From Pleurostoma richardsiae (taxonomy: Eukaryota; Ascomycota; Sordariomycetes; Calosphaeriales; Pleurostomataceae): a stretch of 64,000 bases of DNA. Each line of letters opens with the position of its first letter. Positions within the stretch are counted from its first letter, which is position 1. The translations under genes and the position numbers were made by a program. Below the pieces are notes generated by a model, which had not been told where the DNA came from, did not search any database, and saw nothing but the letters and a program-made list of their open reading frames with translations. Shown one piece after another: positions 32,722 to 44,300 of the stretch. The stretch is taken from positions 62,001 through 126,000 of the forward strand of contig JANBVO010000043.1 in NCBI GenBank assembly GCA_030052745.1, read 5' to 3'.

Positions 32722-34041
32722 ATGCGAGACGACGATCCGTCGAACAACCCCTTCGTCAAGTTCAAGCGACACGTCGACGCTCATATCGGCGCGACCTGGA
32801 ACGGCATCTTCAACTTGGCTTCGACGGCGTCCACAGCCTCCGAGACCCCGACGCCCGAGCCCACATCCTCGGCCTTGGATCAAGACCCGGCAGATCTATC
32901 TCCTCAGCACACAGTCACAACGACCGAGATTAAAAAAGACGTCTACAAGCCCGAGGCACCGACTCCCACAGGAACCATGGAGTGGCACTCGCTCGACTGG
33001 CGCCAGGCCCGCCTGTGGCACTACTTCGTTCACCACTCTCCATACTCCCCTCTGAACCTTCAGTCGCTGCCCCAGCCCGTACCACAGGATGTCCCGGAGG
33101 GCGTCGACCCCAGCAGCTTCACCTTTGAAGACGCCTTTGAGGACCTGTTAGCCGCCGCATCCGGCCAGAGGATGCTCGACCTGCGGCGGCGCAGCGAGAT
33201 GAGACAGCTGATGCAGCAGATGTTCCCCCAGGGCGAGCCGCCGTTCTTCTGGCTGCGGCGGCTGCAATCCCAGGGCTTGCTGCAGAATAGTGGTTACTTG
33301 ACCGGCGGCTTTGAGGACTACCGCGACGGCTGGCACCGTCCGCTGTCGATGGAGGAGTGGGTTGACCAGCGCCGCCGGGAGCTCCGCAATACTTGGGAAG
33401 ACGCAGAGGAGCAGACGGCAGCTGACCGGAACAATTTAAGCAACTACTGGAAGGAATGGCTGGACAGGGACTTTGTCTTCAACCCGGCAGACATAATGCG
33501 ACGGGCAGACAAGGCGATCAAGTCATTTGGGAAGGCTATCGAGGATATTGTTCCGTCTGAGTCCGCTTCCTCCGAGAAGTCCGCGGAAGGACAGAAGAAG
33601 GCTCATGATGCAACACCCACAAAGGAGCCCGAGACTGAGGACGACCTCTTCTCTAGCATCAGTTCGGCTTTCGCGGAGGCAGACAAGTCTCTGGGAACGT
33701 TCATGAAGAGCATCTCCGACGGCAGCTTCAAGAGCGAGGTGTCCTCGTCCGTGACCAAGTCCGAGAAGTTCTTCGGCGAAGGTGAGGATGCCCGAGAAGA
33801 CCCGAGCAAGACGGTGAGAAGCAAGGAGGAGCACGTCGACGAGTTCGGCAACCTGCACACCAAGACCGAGATCAGGCGGCTGAACTCGGCTGGTGAGGAG
33901 ATCGGGCGGGAGGTGCATTACTCTATCCGCCCCGCCTCCAAAGCCCAGAAGGGTGGAGAGGAAACTGGTGAGCAAGTGAGCAGCGCGACGCCGATCAAGG
34001 GCCCCGAAGGCGGAAAGTCGACAGGTTGGTTTTGGAAATGA
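32722..34041 (+). CDS. Uncharacterised fungal protein (439 aa)
   Basis: I do not recognise a named domain. The intronless frame starts MRDDDPSNNPFVKFKRHVDAH. It has a soluble, charged composition without signal peptide or membrane span. The centre looks structured and Trp-rich (MEWHSLDWRQARLWHYFVHH, PPFFWLRRLQSQGLL, WKEWLDRDFVFN). The C-terminal half is Lys/Glu/Ser-rich and probably disordered, ending in a conserved-looking segment KTEIRRLNSAGEEIGREVHY followed by GWFWK. Coding potential is strong: long frame, regular third-position GC preference, CT-rich leader. It is divergent from the NIPA gene and convergent with the ferroportin-like gene. Likely a Pezizomycotina-specific conserved protein; function unknown. 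Confidence 0.82.
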   Translation: MRDDDPSNNPFVKFKRHVDAHIGATWNGIFNLASTASTASETPTPEPTSSALDQDPADLSPQHTVTTTEIKKDVYKPEAPTPTGTMEWHSLDWRQARLWHYFVHHSPYSPLNLQSLPQPVPQDVPEGVDPSSFTFEDAFEDLLAAASGQRMLDLRRRSEMRQLMQQMFPQGEPPFFWLRRLQSQGLLQNSGYLTGGFEDYRDGWHRPLSMEEWVDQRRRELRNTWEDAEEQTAADRNNLSNYWKEWLDRDFVFNPADIMRRADKAIKSFGKAIEDIVPSESASSEKSAEGQKKAHDATPTKEPETEDDLFSSISSAFAEADKSLGTFMKSISDGSFKSEVSSSVTKSEKFFGEGEDAREDPSKTVRSKEEHVDEFGNLHTKTEIRRLNSAGEEIGREVHYSIRPASKAQKGGEETGEQVSSATPIKGPEGGKSTGWFWK

Positions 34042-34554
34042 ACTGTTGTAGGTCGAGGATGAAACGTGAAAATGACTCCACTCCACCCATCGCGATTGCA
34101 CTGATCTCTCCTCCCCGGTCGGTCTTGGACCTGGCTTCTGCATTCTGCGAATGGGACACAAGATATAGGTATCCGTCAGCATCACCAATGCTAGTCCAGT
34201 CTACAGATTGCAATGAGTGCAACTTCACAAGAAGAGTTCTTGCTTGCCGTGATACTCCAGTGTGCTTTTATTCCACGCGTAGGTACCAAGTGTTCTCTCT
34301 GGTTGATTCCTCCTTGCAAGTACCACTGTGTATGATGTCCCTTGTTATGTCTGCTGTTCGTGTCTAGAGTCATGGGCAGAATCTGCTGTAAAAGCCAAGT
34401 CATAAGTCGTCGAACTCGCATCCGTCCCAAAGAGCGTATCATTACCGTCCCAGTCCTCCTACCACCTAAGTCCTGCTACCGCCTAAGCCCTCCTACAATC
34501 CAAGTCTCATCACCGCGCACGTGCTCTACCGTACCACCAGGTAAAAGCGAACCA
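34042..34554. other. Convergent 3' spacer
   Basis: 3' flanks of two convergent genes. Nothing else is recognised. Confidence 0.45.
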
Positions 34555-36351
34555 TCATAGCACGCCGAGCAGCACCTTCCCCCTCAGTCTGACCACCCAC
34601 ACCGCGAACAGCACCCAGCACACCCCCACGCTCACCAGCCCCGCGGCCCCTATGCCCGCGAACTGCTCCGGCCGGCTCCACACCGCGGCGGCGGCCCATC
34701 TCCCGATCTCCGCCGCGCTGACGAACGCCGTCTCCACCCCGGAGAAGCCGGCGCGGTGCGCCGCCGGCACCCGCGTCTGCACCGCCTGCTGCGCGGCCAT
34801 GTTGTGCGTCCAGTGGCCGACGCGGCTCAGGCCCAGGGAGCCGAACAGCAGGAGCGCCGTGCGCAGGGGCGGGCCGCCGGCGCCGGTGCCGTCAGGAGGC
34901 GCGGAGAGCGGGAGCAGGGCGAGGGCCGCGGCGCAGGGGAGGAGGAGGAGGAGCTGCGCGGAGACGCCGAGGAGGCCGAGGGTGGCGACGGGGTCGGGGA
35001 CGAGGCGGGAGGGCGCGAAGCGGGAGAGGAAGGTGGCGGCGAGGGGGAAGACGATGGTGGAGGAGATCTCGAGGACGGAGGTCAGGGTGCGGGCGGTGGT
35101 GATGAGGGAGAGGGAGAGGTGGCGGGAGAGGAGGTAGGTCGTCATTGGTCCGGAGAGGGAGAGGACGGAGAAGGACTGGAGGGCAGCGGACAGGGAGGCT
35201 GGTCACCGGCGGTTCGTGTTAGTTAGTCGCTTCTGACCCTCAACGCAGGTTACTAGGTGACTGTACTTACCGAGGCAGACGTCGTTACTGAAGTAGAGAG
35301 CCAAGCTGCTCTTCTCGGGGTCCGGTCCACTCTCACCCGCTTCAAGCTGGTCCCCCAGACCAGGCAATGTTGCCTCTGGCTTGGAGTCCCGCTCCCGCCC
35401 GAGGACAGCACACTTCCTCCATGCAGCCTTCGCGCTGGCCAGCTCGATGGCCACCGTGGCGACGTTCATACCCGCAGTAGCTGCCGCAAGAACCGTGGGG
35501 CTCGTACGCACGGCGATGACGGAGACACACACGGGAGCCAAGATCTTTGATATCAAGTCGATCCGCCTCATGACAGCGTTCAGCTGGTGCAGACGCGGCT
35601 CAGAGGATTCCGACGCGATGGTGGGGACCCAGTCCCGCTCCATGACAAACTGGTTTCCCACGGCGCAGACCCTTTCCACTACGCTGCAGAGGATTATGAG
35701 CGCAATAAGGATTTCCTTCGAGAGCAGCGGGTGTCGTGGCGGGACCGGTAGGCTGTCAAGACCACGGATGTCCTGTGCCGGGAGGAAGAAGACACCCACC
35801 CACAACCAACATGCCGCGACTATGCAGACACGCTGGACCACGATGGTGGTCTTAATGGTCCTGAACCGGCAAGCGTTCCTGTCGACCCAGTTGCCGACGG
35901 CTGGAGAGAGGAAGAGTGCAGCCGCGTTCGTGAGGACCCCGCTAAGCATGTGTCAGAGAACAGAGACAGATCCGGCGCGGCGGCAGATAGCAAGCACGTA
36001 CCGGACTGACGTGGGGAGCAGAGTCTGAGGGTATGCCGACGCAAAAAGCAGTATCTGCACGACCGCTCAGCACGGGTCAAGTGCACGATGTTCTGTCGCC
36101 AGCCAAGAGGCATATCGCGGGTGGGATGCTCACGACTGCGAACTCGTAACTCCTCATGTTCCACGTCGAGAGGAAATGAGACACGTAGAGCTGCCACAGC
36201 AGGCGTCTCCCGATCTGGTGTCGGCTTCCATCCTGATATCTCTGCTAGGTCAATACGTCGATTAGAGCGATCCTACAACAGACACACCGTCCCGTCCTCG
36301 CTCGTTCATCTCACTTACCTCTAGGAGCGGCGTCGCTTCTCTGACGTCCAT
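34555..36351 (-). CDS. Ferroportin-like iron exporter (SLC40 family)
   Basis: Five exons (36351-36319, 36244-36134, 36054-36002, 35941-35271, 35198-34555) give 503 residues. Family members export ferrous iron or other divalent metals across plasma or vacuolar membranes. Diagnostic segments in order: LYVSHFLSTWNMRSYEFAV (TM1), PAVGNWVDRNACRFRTIK (TM2-3 loop), CAVGNQFVMERDWV, HQLNAVMRRIDLISKILAPV (TM5), and after a hydrophilic loop NDVCLASLSAALQSFSVLSLSGPM, GLSRVGHWTHNMAAQQAVQTRV and RAGFSGVETAF near the end. Several hydrophobic helices are evident. At the TM1 position where animal ferroportins have Gly-Asp, this protein has Asn-Met, so one known metal-site Asp is missing. The start MDVREATPLLE has an acidic dileucine-like beginning. 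The first intron has two adjacent possible acceptors three bases apart. Confidence 0.9.
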
Positions 36352-36884
36352 CACCGCGTTATGGACGAGATATGACGGAGACAGATGACGGAGACAAACC
36401 TTGATCGAATTATTTGGAGCCTACTTCAGACTGTGTAGTCCGGCACCGGCTGTTTGGGGGAGGGACTTGATCGGTTCTTCAGCTACACTTTGCCTAGGGG
36501 GCTCTGCTTGGGGTGGCTTGGCTCGCGCTGCGTCGAATTATTGAACGCCATGCATGCATCTAGCCGCACATCACAACGAAGAACGCTGTTCATGAAGTTA
36601 TGAAGGAAAAAAGACAGCAAAATCGGGAGTCACAGAGGCAAGCAGGTAAGCAGGACGTGTTTTATTCGTACAGTGCTTCGATTGGCTAAGATATATGCAA
36701 CTGGCGACAATAACCTAATGAACCACCAAAGCTGGCGAGAGTGCAATCTCGTTGTCCTCACATCCAGCGGCTCTATTGACTTGGAGGATACTTCGTCTCT
36801 AACCATGCCTCCTCAAGGGAGATGGGGTGGAGCACTTGATCAAATGTTCTCAGATAAGGAAAGATAACCACGTAAGGGCTACAG
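36352..36884. other. Intergenic spacer
   Basis: Ferroportin-like promoter region and 3' flank of the F-box gene. No gene recognised. Confidence 0.45.
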
Positions 36885-38472
36885 TCACCTGAAATTCAGT
36901 TGGTCTGCAGGAATCTCCAGACGGCCCTGTGTGTAACGGATGGTGAGATAATTCTGGGGGACTGTTGTCCTCCAGTCGTCTATGAAGTCGGCCACTGTGT
37001 TGTCTGCGTTCCAAGTCGTCCACCACGTCACGGTCACCTCCTGTCCCGCAAGGCTGGGCTCCAGGCCAAAGAGGCACGCATAACCATGCCCTGCGTCCCA
37101 TATCTGCGCGCACTCGAGTCGAGGCATAAACCTGATATTGGCAACCACACTATCGAGAAGATCCCTGAGGGGACCAGGTAAGTATCTTTGCCCTAGCAAA
37201 TTTGACGTTAGGGTTAGATGTTGGAGGTTCGTCCAAGGCTCGAATATCGCGGGATATGGATCCCCTGGCCACCAGACGGTCCGGTAGAAGTCAGCGTCGA
37301 TGGTGAAAGAAACAGCCAAGCGCTTGAGAGAGCGGCTGCACCTCGCCACCGCGCCGCCTAGTCTCTGTGTGTTAGGTCGTGGATACACCGTGGGGGCGTC
37401 AAGAAGTCGGTTTGAGTCTTCGAAGATTGACAGGAATTTTGATGTCCTCGGCAAGCCGCGATTTAAAAACTGGCGTCCATAGTCTTGGCGAGGAGTCGCA
37501 TTAGTCCTTAGCCAACGTCAAGAAAGTAACGGACAAGGCATACCATCAAGAAAGAGCACTTGCCAGTAGTCATCGGGATGGCGCCAACGCTCGTGTCTGA
37601 TGGAATCCAGGCGCGTGAGACTCTCGTTCAGGAGTTTGGAGAGAGCGATCGAGTGAATATCCCGATAGTGTTGCCGCCGGAGCTGCAAAGCAGTGACAAC
37701 GTCGACGCTCGGAAACGTTTTCCCGGTGCGCCTCGTCTGCCAGGTGACGCCGCTCATGCATGCCGTAAAAATTCCAGAAAAGGGGAGTCCTGCCAAATAT
37801 TTTCTCTACTGCAGAGCGCGGGGGGAGTTCGCGGCCATCGAATGGTCTGAACCCATGAAAGTCGTTGTCAAGTAACTCAAGCGATTCCGCATGACTCTGG
37901 TACCACGGTTCTTTCGCGGAGGGATTCAAATCTCTCCGGCAGAATCTGGCGTAGGAATCTTGAAGGCGGAGATCCCTGATGCGGTGTTTGGCATCGCTTG
38001 GTGAATGAGCACTCAATTCCAACTCCAAGCCATGGTAGTATTCGTTTCTCGACGGAAACGCGGCGAGAGTGGAGAGTAAGATCCAGACGGCATTGGTGAA
38101 AATGAGTTCATTCCTACATCACAGTCAGATCCTCGTTGTAGGAGGATAAGCCGCGGTGAGCAGCTACTTTACTCACTGGGAAGCCGTGTACATAGTCTCC
38201 GGTTCATCGCACCTAGCGCAGCCGTACTCTTCGAGCCGAATGCGGAGCCAAATGTGCCGGATGGACTTGCATCTCTTCGTGTTTGTGCCGTGGCCAACCA
38301 TGTGTTGGAAGTTGAGCAGGCAATGTGGAGAGAGGATGAGGGTCCTGAAGGTCAATCCTTCGAAATAGTCCCGCCATGCCCGATTGACAGTGGCCAAAGG
38401 CGCAAGGGGTTGAGATAGAAGCCGGCCGAAGATATTGTAACAGACTTCCAATGGTAACCGGGGAATGGCCAT
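36885..38472 (-). CDS. F-box protein with DUF6546-like C-terminal region
   Basis: Four exons (38472-38177, 38113-37810, 37736-37544, 37483-36885) encode 463 residues. ATG at 38472 gives MAIPRLPLEVCYNIFGRLL, a clear F-box, which normally binds Skp1 in an SCF ubiquitin ligase. Downstream segments (SVDVVTALQLRRQHYRDI, SLKRLAVSFTIDADFY, NLQHLTLTSNLLG, FMPRLECAQIWDAGHGYACLF) resemble the leucine-rich, fungal-specific DUF6546 module often found behind such F-boxes. Introns 1 and 3 have good sites. Intron 2 (37737-37809, GTAGAG...CAG) is needed to keep frame but lacks an obvious branch point, so that junction is the least certain. Substrates are unknown; these families are expanded and fast-evolving in fungi. 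Confidence 0.8.
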
Positions 38473-38729
38473 CACATTAACCGTGCAACAAGAAAAAGAA
38501 ATATGTGCTTGGTCGAAGTAAGGGACTGATGCTTATCTCAGTTCAGGTTTGGCGAATATAAACATGGAAGTTTTGGCATGACCGAAAAACAGACGTCAGG
38601 AAGATTCTGAAGAGAACGAAGAATTGTCTGCGTGAGCAACACAGATCGGCATCATATTTCGACTTGGGAAGGTGCCTAGGTACCTAGTTATGTAGGTCTA
38701 TACCTATCCATGTCGATCCGAAAGGTGAA

Positions 38730-40967
38730 TCAAGTCGCGCGGCGAGTTGACGCCTTCTTCTTCCGTATCATCCTCTTTCTGCCAATGATTCTCTGTCTCA
38801 TGGCCAGCTTGGCTGCTGCGTCTTTTGTAGGGGGCGGATCTTCCTTCTGGCCAGCTCCTTCCTCCTCGTCTCGGGGTTTTCGCCCCTTTTCTCTGCGAAC
38901 CACTTGCTTTCTTCCCTTCGGGCCATCGGCAGCCTCCTGCCCGCCTTCGTCATTGTCCCTTCCTCCACCATGTGCACGAGTCCTGGCTCTCTCCTCGGCA
39001 GCTTTCCTTCGAGAGATGACATTGGCGTTCTCGATGGCAAACTCGACAACCAGCCGGACTGTCTTCCCCGCCTCGTTCTTCAGCGCATGTCCGTTCAGCC
39101 AGCGAAGGCCCATGAGCGCCAAGCGATGGGAGGAATATTCGATGAATCCGTAGCCGCGACTCTTGCCGCCTTCCTCGTTGGTCTTCGAGCCTTCCTTCGT
39201 CTCAAACACAATCTTGGCCTGGCTCACGATACCTTTCTTCTTCGCTTTCCGGCGCTCCTCGGCCTCTTTCTCCTGCTCGCCACCCCTCCTCAGTTCCTCC
39301 TTGGACAATGGTTGGCGTCGGCCTTCCCTCGCATCCTTCGCAAAGCCAACCACGGCTTCACGGGCGAGAGCCTTCAGCTCCTTGGAGTTCATGTTCCGTG
39401 GAATGTTGCGTACTGCTAAGCGGGTAAGACTGAGATGAAGGCTTGGGTTACCCTCGATGAGCTTCTTCCGTTGCGCAGCGCTGGTCTCTCGAAGCTTGAC
39501 TTCTGCCGGCGACAGCAATGCGTACAGCGGTGATCCCTTTGCGATGGTGCCTTCGGACAGTAGATAGAGCCGTCTCTTGTCTCTGTCTTGTCCCTTGCGC
39601 GCAGAAACCCCGTCTTCCGCGAGTCGAGTAGCTTCATCCTTGCTAACGGCGGAGGCCAACTGAAGGACGCGGCCATCGATAGTGTACTTCCCTTCGGGGT
39701 CTACCAGTTCGTTTTGCAGAACGGAATGCTTCGCATTTGAGGTGACCGGCTGATGGCGAGGTGCCCCCTTGAGGCATGCCTTGAAATCATCCATGTTGAC
39801 GAAGCACACAAATCCTGTGCCTGCTGGCCGCTCCGTTGCTCGGTCCATGACAACTCGCGCATATCGGACAGGCCCAAAGTGAGCCTTGAAGTGCAATTTT
39901 AGATCCTCATCACCAGTCGTGAATGGTAAATTCCGGATGAAAATAGTTGTGGAATTGTCCGTCAGGCGCTTGGGTTTCCCCTCCGGGACTCTTTCATCGG
40001 TTTCTTCTTCGATGTCTTCGCTCTCGATCTGAGAATCATTGGCCTCGGCGTCGTCATCTTCCTCCTCGCTCTCGCCTTCTTCTTCTTCAAGATTTTCCAT
40101 GTGGTTCTGCATGAAATTCTGAAGATCGGCATCCGCTTGGCTCATCTTCACTTGCGCCGCAATCTTCTTTGCCTTTGGCTTCGCATCTGGACTTCCTTCC
40201 GCATTGTCAACGTCATCGCGAGTCTCCTTCTCTTCAACAGTGCCTTCGTTGCCCTTCTGCATCTCCCAAACTTCCTTGGAGACCGCCCAATCAACAGCCA
40301 GGGTCCGCCCGTCAATCTGCTTGCCATTGACTGCCTCCATTGCCTTCTCCGCATTCTTCTTCCCTCGCATGGTGACAAAACCAAACCCGGCAAGCTTGCC
40401 TTTCGACTGAGGAAGATCCGCATATTTGACTTTCCCAAAACTTTGAAATAAGCGAACTAGATCGGCAGAGGTCTTGACGCTCCAGGGCAGGTTGCGGATG
40501 ATCAACTTGGGTGGCTTCCTTGCCTCTTCTAATTCCTGCTCTCGCTGCTTCTTTTTTTCAGCAACCTTTGAAGAAGCTTCGCTTTTGCCGCCTCCAGTGA
40601 CACGATTGCGAGGCTCTGCGACATCTAGCCTTAACCGACGTCCTTCCCACAGCTCATTGTTCAGCTTCTCCTTCGCCTCCAGCGCATCATCTGCATCGGT
40701 AAAAGTGACAAAACCATAACCCCTGGACTTCTTCGTAGACGGATCGACTACGACTGTAGCATGCTTTACTGGATAATGTTGCGAAAAGAACTCGGTGAGA
40801 CCTTCGCTGGTCGCGGTCGGCGGCAGCGACCGGACGAAGAGCGACCGCTTCTCCTCGACTCGGCTTTTCTTGGACGGGTGAGCATCTTCTCCCTGAGTCT
40901 CCGCCGCCTTCTGTTCCTGGATGGCTTCGGCCTCGCGGCGCCTCTTCTGGCCTGCCGATTTCGCCAT
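38730..40967 (-). CDS. nop4: Nucleolar RNA-binding protein Nop4 (RBM28-like, four RRMs)
   Basis: A single-exon frame of 745 residues starting MAKSAGQKRRRE; the codons just upstream contain no ATG. Nop4 is an essential pre-60S assembly factor in the nucleolus. Four RRMs are visible: RRM1 (LFVRSLPP ... RGYGFVTF, from about residue 43), RRM2 (LIIRNLPWSV ... GFGFVTM), RRM3 (TIFIRNLPFTT ... GTGFVCF) and RRM4 (RLAVRNIPRNM ... RGYGFIEY). A strongly acidic Glu/Asp stretch lies between RRM2 and RRM3, and a Lys/Arg-rich tail (RKMIRKKKASTRRAT) serves nucleolar localisation. Order and spacing match Nop4 rather than other multi-RRM proteins. The gene is divergent from the condensin subunit with a 343-bp shared promoter. 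Confidence 0.95.
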   Translation of the reverse strand: MAKSAGQKRRREAEAIQEQKAAETQGEDAHPSKKSRVEEKRSLFVRSLPPTATSEGLTEFFSQHYPVKHATVVVDPSTKKSRGYGFVTFTDADDALEAKEKLNNELWEGRRLRLDVAEPRNRVTGGGKSEASSKVAEKKKQREQELEEARKPPKLIIRNLPWSVKTSADLVRLFQSFGKVKYADLPQSKGKLAGFGFVTMRGKKNAEKAMEAVNGKQIDGRTLAVDWAVSKEVWEMQKGNEGTVEEKETRDDVDNAEGSPDAKPKAKKIAAQVKMSQADADLQNFMQNHMENLEEEEGESEEEDDDAEANDSQIESEDIEEETDERVPEGKPKRLTDNSTTIFIRNLPFTTGDEDLKLHFKAHFGPVRYARVVMDRATERPAGTGFVCFVNMDDFKACLKGAPRHQPVTSNAKHSVLQNELVDPEGKYTIDGRVLQLASAVSKDEATRLAEDGVSARKGQDRDKRRLYLLSEGTIAKGSPLYALLSPAEVKLRETSAAQRKKLIEGNPSLHLSLTRLAVRNIPRNMNSKELKALAREAVVGFAKDAREGRRQPLSKEELRRGGEQEKEAEERRKAKKKGIVSQAKIVFETKEGSKTNEEGGKSRGYGFIEYSSHRLALMGLRWLNGHALKNEAGKTVRLVVEFAIENANVISRRKAAEERARTRAHGGGRDNDEGGQEAADGPKGRKQVVRREKGRKPRDEEEGAGQKEDPPPTKDAAAKLAMRQRIIGRKRMIRKKKASTRRAT

Positions 40968-41310
40968 CTGGGGCAAGGATCGTCAGATTGGAAAGATCCG
41001 ATAGTCGTAGCACTCCGCTGACACGAAGATGCAGTGGAAATTTCAGAAGTACCTTGTGCAAGGAAATTTTCTAGATATTATCACTATTATCTTATCGATA
41101 GAGCTTATCATCACGTGAAAGGCTAGTCCCCGATAGGCAGTCTATTGACACAAACAATGAAAGACGCGACAACCGCGACTAACAATACGAGCGAAACCCC
41201 TCCAAATCCGTCATCTAAACTTCCGGACCGAAACTCGAGACTCGATTGCATCAACCGTCGAAATATCGACCAGACACCAGTTGCATGAAGGGATAGCGAT
41301 CATAGCCAAA
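40968..41310. promoter_or_regulatory. Bidirectional promoter region, nop4 / condensin subunit 3
   Basis: A short 343-bp spacer separates two divergent start codons. It includes an AT-rich palindromic patch near 41090-41110 (TATCGATAGAGCTTATC...). Bidirectional promoter function is inferred from spacing only. Confidence 0.5.
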
Positions 41311-44300
41311 ATGCCTGCACGGATCTCAACAAGATCGGGGCGCACCTCGGCCGCTGTGTCGCACAAGTCCTCTGCTGCAACTCTCAACTCCCGTCCGTCT
41401 AATGCGTCCCGGGCGTCATCCGCAAACCTTGATATCCCAGAAGAAGCTCCAGACAATCCCTTGCGAGCCCAGGTCGTGTCCGTCTTTCGTGAAGCTCAGC
41501 GTAACACGGCGTCACACCGCAAGCTGGCAGTCACCCTACGCAAGCTGCAGGAGGCCTGCTGCTATGAACCGACGAGCGCGAACAAGCACACCGCGGGCGA
41601 CTTTGAGGAGGAGGAATTCAACACGGAGTTTATCCGTTGCATACTGAGGATCATGCCGGTTAAGAAGACCGAGGCCGTCGGAGAGAAGACCATTAAGTTT
41701 ATTGGATTATTCCTGCGCCACTCCAACGACAAGGACAACGAGCTTCTGGGCGAGATGGACGAGGATGCTAGCACCATGCCCGAAACGCCCAGCACGAGAC
41801 TCACCGCGCAGCTCATGGAGACGACGCTCCCTCTCCTCACTGCTAAAGATAAATATGTGCGATACCGATCCACGCAGCTTATTTCACACATCGTTAATTC
41901 ACTGGATGCCATCGACGATGATCTGTTCCTGAAGCTGCGCCATGGACTCCTTAGGAGAATACGCGATAAGGAGGCAATGGTCCGCGCCCAGGCCGTCCTC
42001 GGCTTGGGTCGACTTGCCGGAAACCAGGCCGAGGCCGAGGCCAACTCGGAGGAAAGTGACGACGAGTCGGCATCCGGCCTTCTCGAGAAGCTCTTGGAGG
42101 TACTGCAGAACGACCCCAGCGCCGATGTGCGGAGGTCTCTCCTGGTGAACCTCCCGATTCTGCCCAATACGCTACCCTTCCTTCTTGAGAGGGCCAGAGA
42201 TCAGGATGCCCTCACGCGCCGGGCCGTTTACTCTCGCCTGCTTCCGGCGCTTGGAGATTTTCGTCACCTGTCGCTCTCTATGAGAGAGAAGCTGCTCCGC
42301 TGGGGCCTCCGTGACAGGGACGAGAATGTCCGGAAAGCGGCCGGCAGGCTGTTCCGCGAGCGCTGGATTGAAGACTGTGCAGGGACTCCTGCGCAGGTCG
42401 AGGGACAGCCTGCTGAGCCAGCACCGCCAAGCTTCGACGGACTCCTCGAGCTCCTGGAGCGAATTGACGTCGTGAACTCTGGTGTCGAGAACGGCGTCGC
42501 CCTTGAAGCCATGAAGGGCTTCTGGGAAGGGCGTCCTGATTATCGGGAGGCAGTTACCTTCGACGACAACTTCTGGGAGACGCTCACCGCTGAGTCTGTG
42601 TTCATGGCACGAAGCTTTAATGACTTCTGCCGCACCGAAGGCAACGGCAAGTTCGAGGCGCTGGTCGAGGAGAAACTTCCCGAAGTCACCAAGCTGGCCT
42701 TCTACCTCGAACGCTACGTCAAGGTCCTGACTGACGCGCTTAAGAGGACATCGCAGCAGGATGTTGACGAAGACGAGGAGGAAGACACTGTGGAACAGGA
42801 ATTCATCGTTGAGCAGCTCCTGCACATCGCTCTGACTCTGGACTACTCGGACGAGGTTGGCCGTAGGAAAATGTTCGCCCTACTCCGACAGACACTGTCC
42901 ATTCCAGAGCTCCCAGACGAAGTCACAAAACTCACTGTCAATGTGCTTCGCGACATCTGCGCGCCGGACGCTGCAGGTGAGCGCGAGTTCTGCAGCGTGG
43001 TCCTCGAGGCCGTCGCTGACGTCCACGATACCATCGCGGACGACGTTGCGGACGAGAGCTTCCACTCCGCGAAGTCGGAGGTCAGCAATGACAGCACGCC
43101 GACTAAGAGTGGCAGGCGCGGCAAGGAGGACGAGATGAGCGAGGAGGAGTTGCGCGACAAGGCGGTCCGGGAGATAATGATTAACATGAAGTGTCTCCAC
43201 ATCGTGCAGTGCATGCTGTCCAACGTCGCTGGGAGCCTGCAGGAGAACGACCATCTGGTCGCCATGCTTAACAATCTGGTGGTGCCTGCAGTTCGAAGCC
43301 ACGAGGCGCCAGTCCGTGAGCGCGGTCTGCTCTGCCTCGGCCTGTGCTCGCTCCTCGACAGGTCTCTGGCTGAAGAGAACTTGACGCTCTTCATGCATTT
43401 CTTCAGCAAGGGCCACACCGCGCTCCAGATCACTGCCCTGCAGATCCTGACTGATATCCTCAACGTCCACGGGGCACAGCTCCTGTCAAACAATATGCCT
43501 CTCCTTAAGGTCTACGTCAAGGCGCTTCGGTCCGGCGCCAAGTCGCCCGAGGTCCAAGCCGCCGCAACCATCGCGGTATCGAAGCTCCTCCTCGGCCGCG
43601 TGGTGACTGACCACGATATGTCCGCTGAGCTGCTGAGGACGCTCGTGATCGCGTACTTCGAGCCTGCGAGCTCGAGCAACCAGAGCGTGCGGCAGGCGCT
43701 CAACTACTTCCTCCCGGTCTTCTGCTACTCGCGACCCGGGAACCAGGACCTGATGCGGAGCGTGGCGCTCGACGCCCTGCACGCACTCTTCAACGTCCGG
43801 GAGGGGCTCGAGGACGACGACGCCGACGTCGGCGACGAGATGGTCAGCCTGTCGACTATCGGCGCGTGCCTCGTCGACTGGACAGACCCCAGGAAGTGCT
43901 ACGCGCCTGACCATGGCGCGGACGCGGAGAAGAAGCACGTCAACAGCGATGTGCACCTCGACTTCGCAAGGGATATCCTTGAGAGGCTGGACAGCAATGC
44001 CAGCAGTAAGTTGTCTTTTGTCTTTAATGATTGCCCCATCCCATCAGCGGTAGAATCTGACCAGGCATTACAGAGGAGGAGAAGAAGATTGTCGCGCCGC
44101 TCCTCGGCAAGCTGTACGTCTCACCCGCCTCCTCGGCGGACAAGATCCGCGAGGTCTACGCCGAGGTTTCCGAGGCGGTCGAGGGCCAGCTGCTGTCCGA
44201 CGCTACGGGCCGCAACGCCCTGTACAAGATCCACGTCAGTCTCGGCAAGATCGTCAACACCCTAGATCAGCAGGAGGCGGGCGGCGCGGGTGGTGCGGCG

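Noticed and set aside
34756-35226. Long Gly/Glu-rich plus-strand ORF
   Set aside because: It is antisense to the ferroportin-like terminal exon; its composition follows from GC-rich codons of the real gene.
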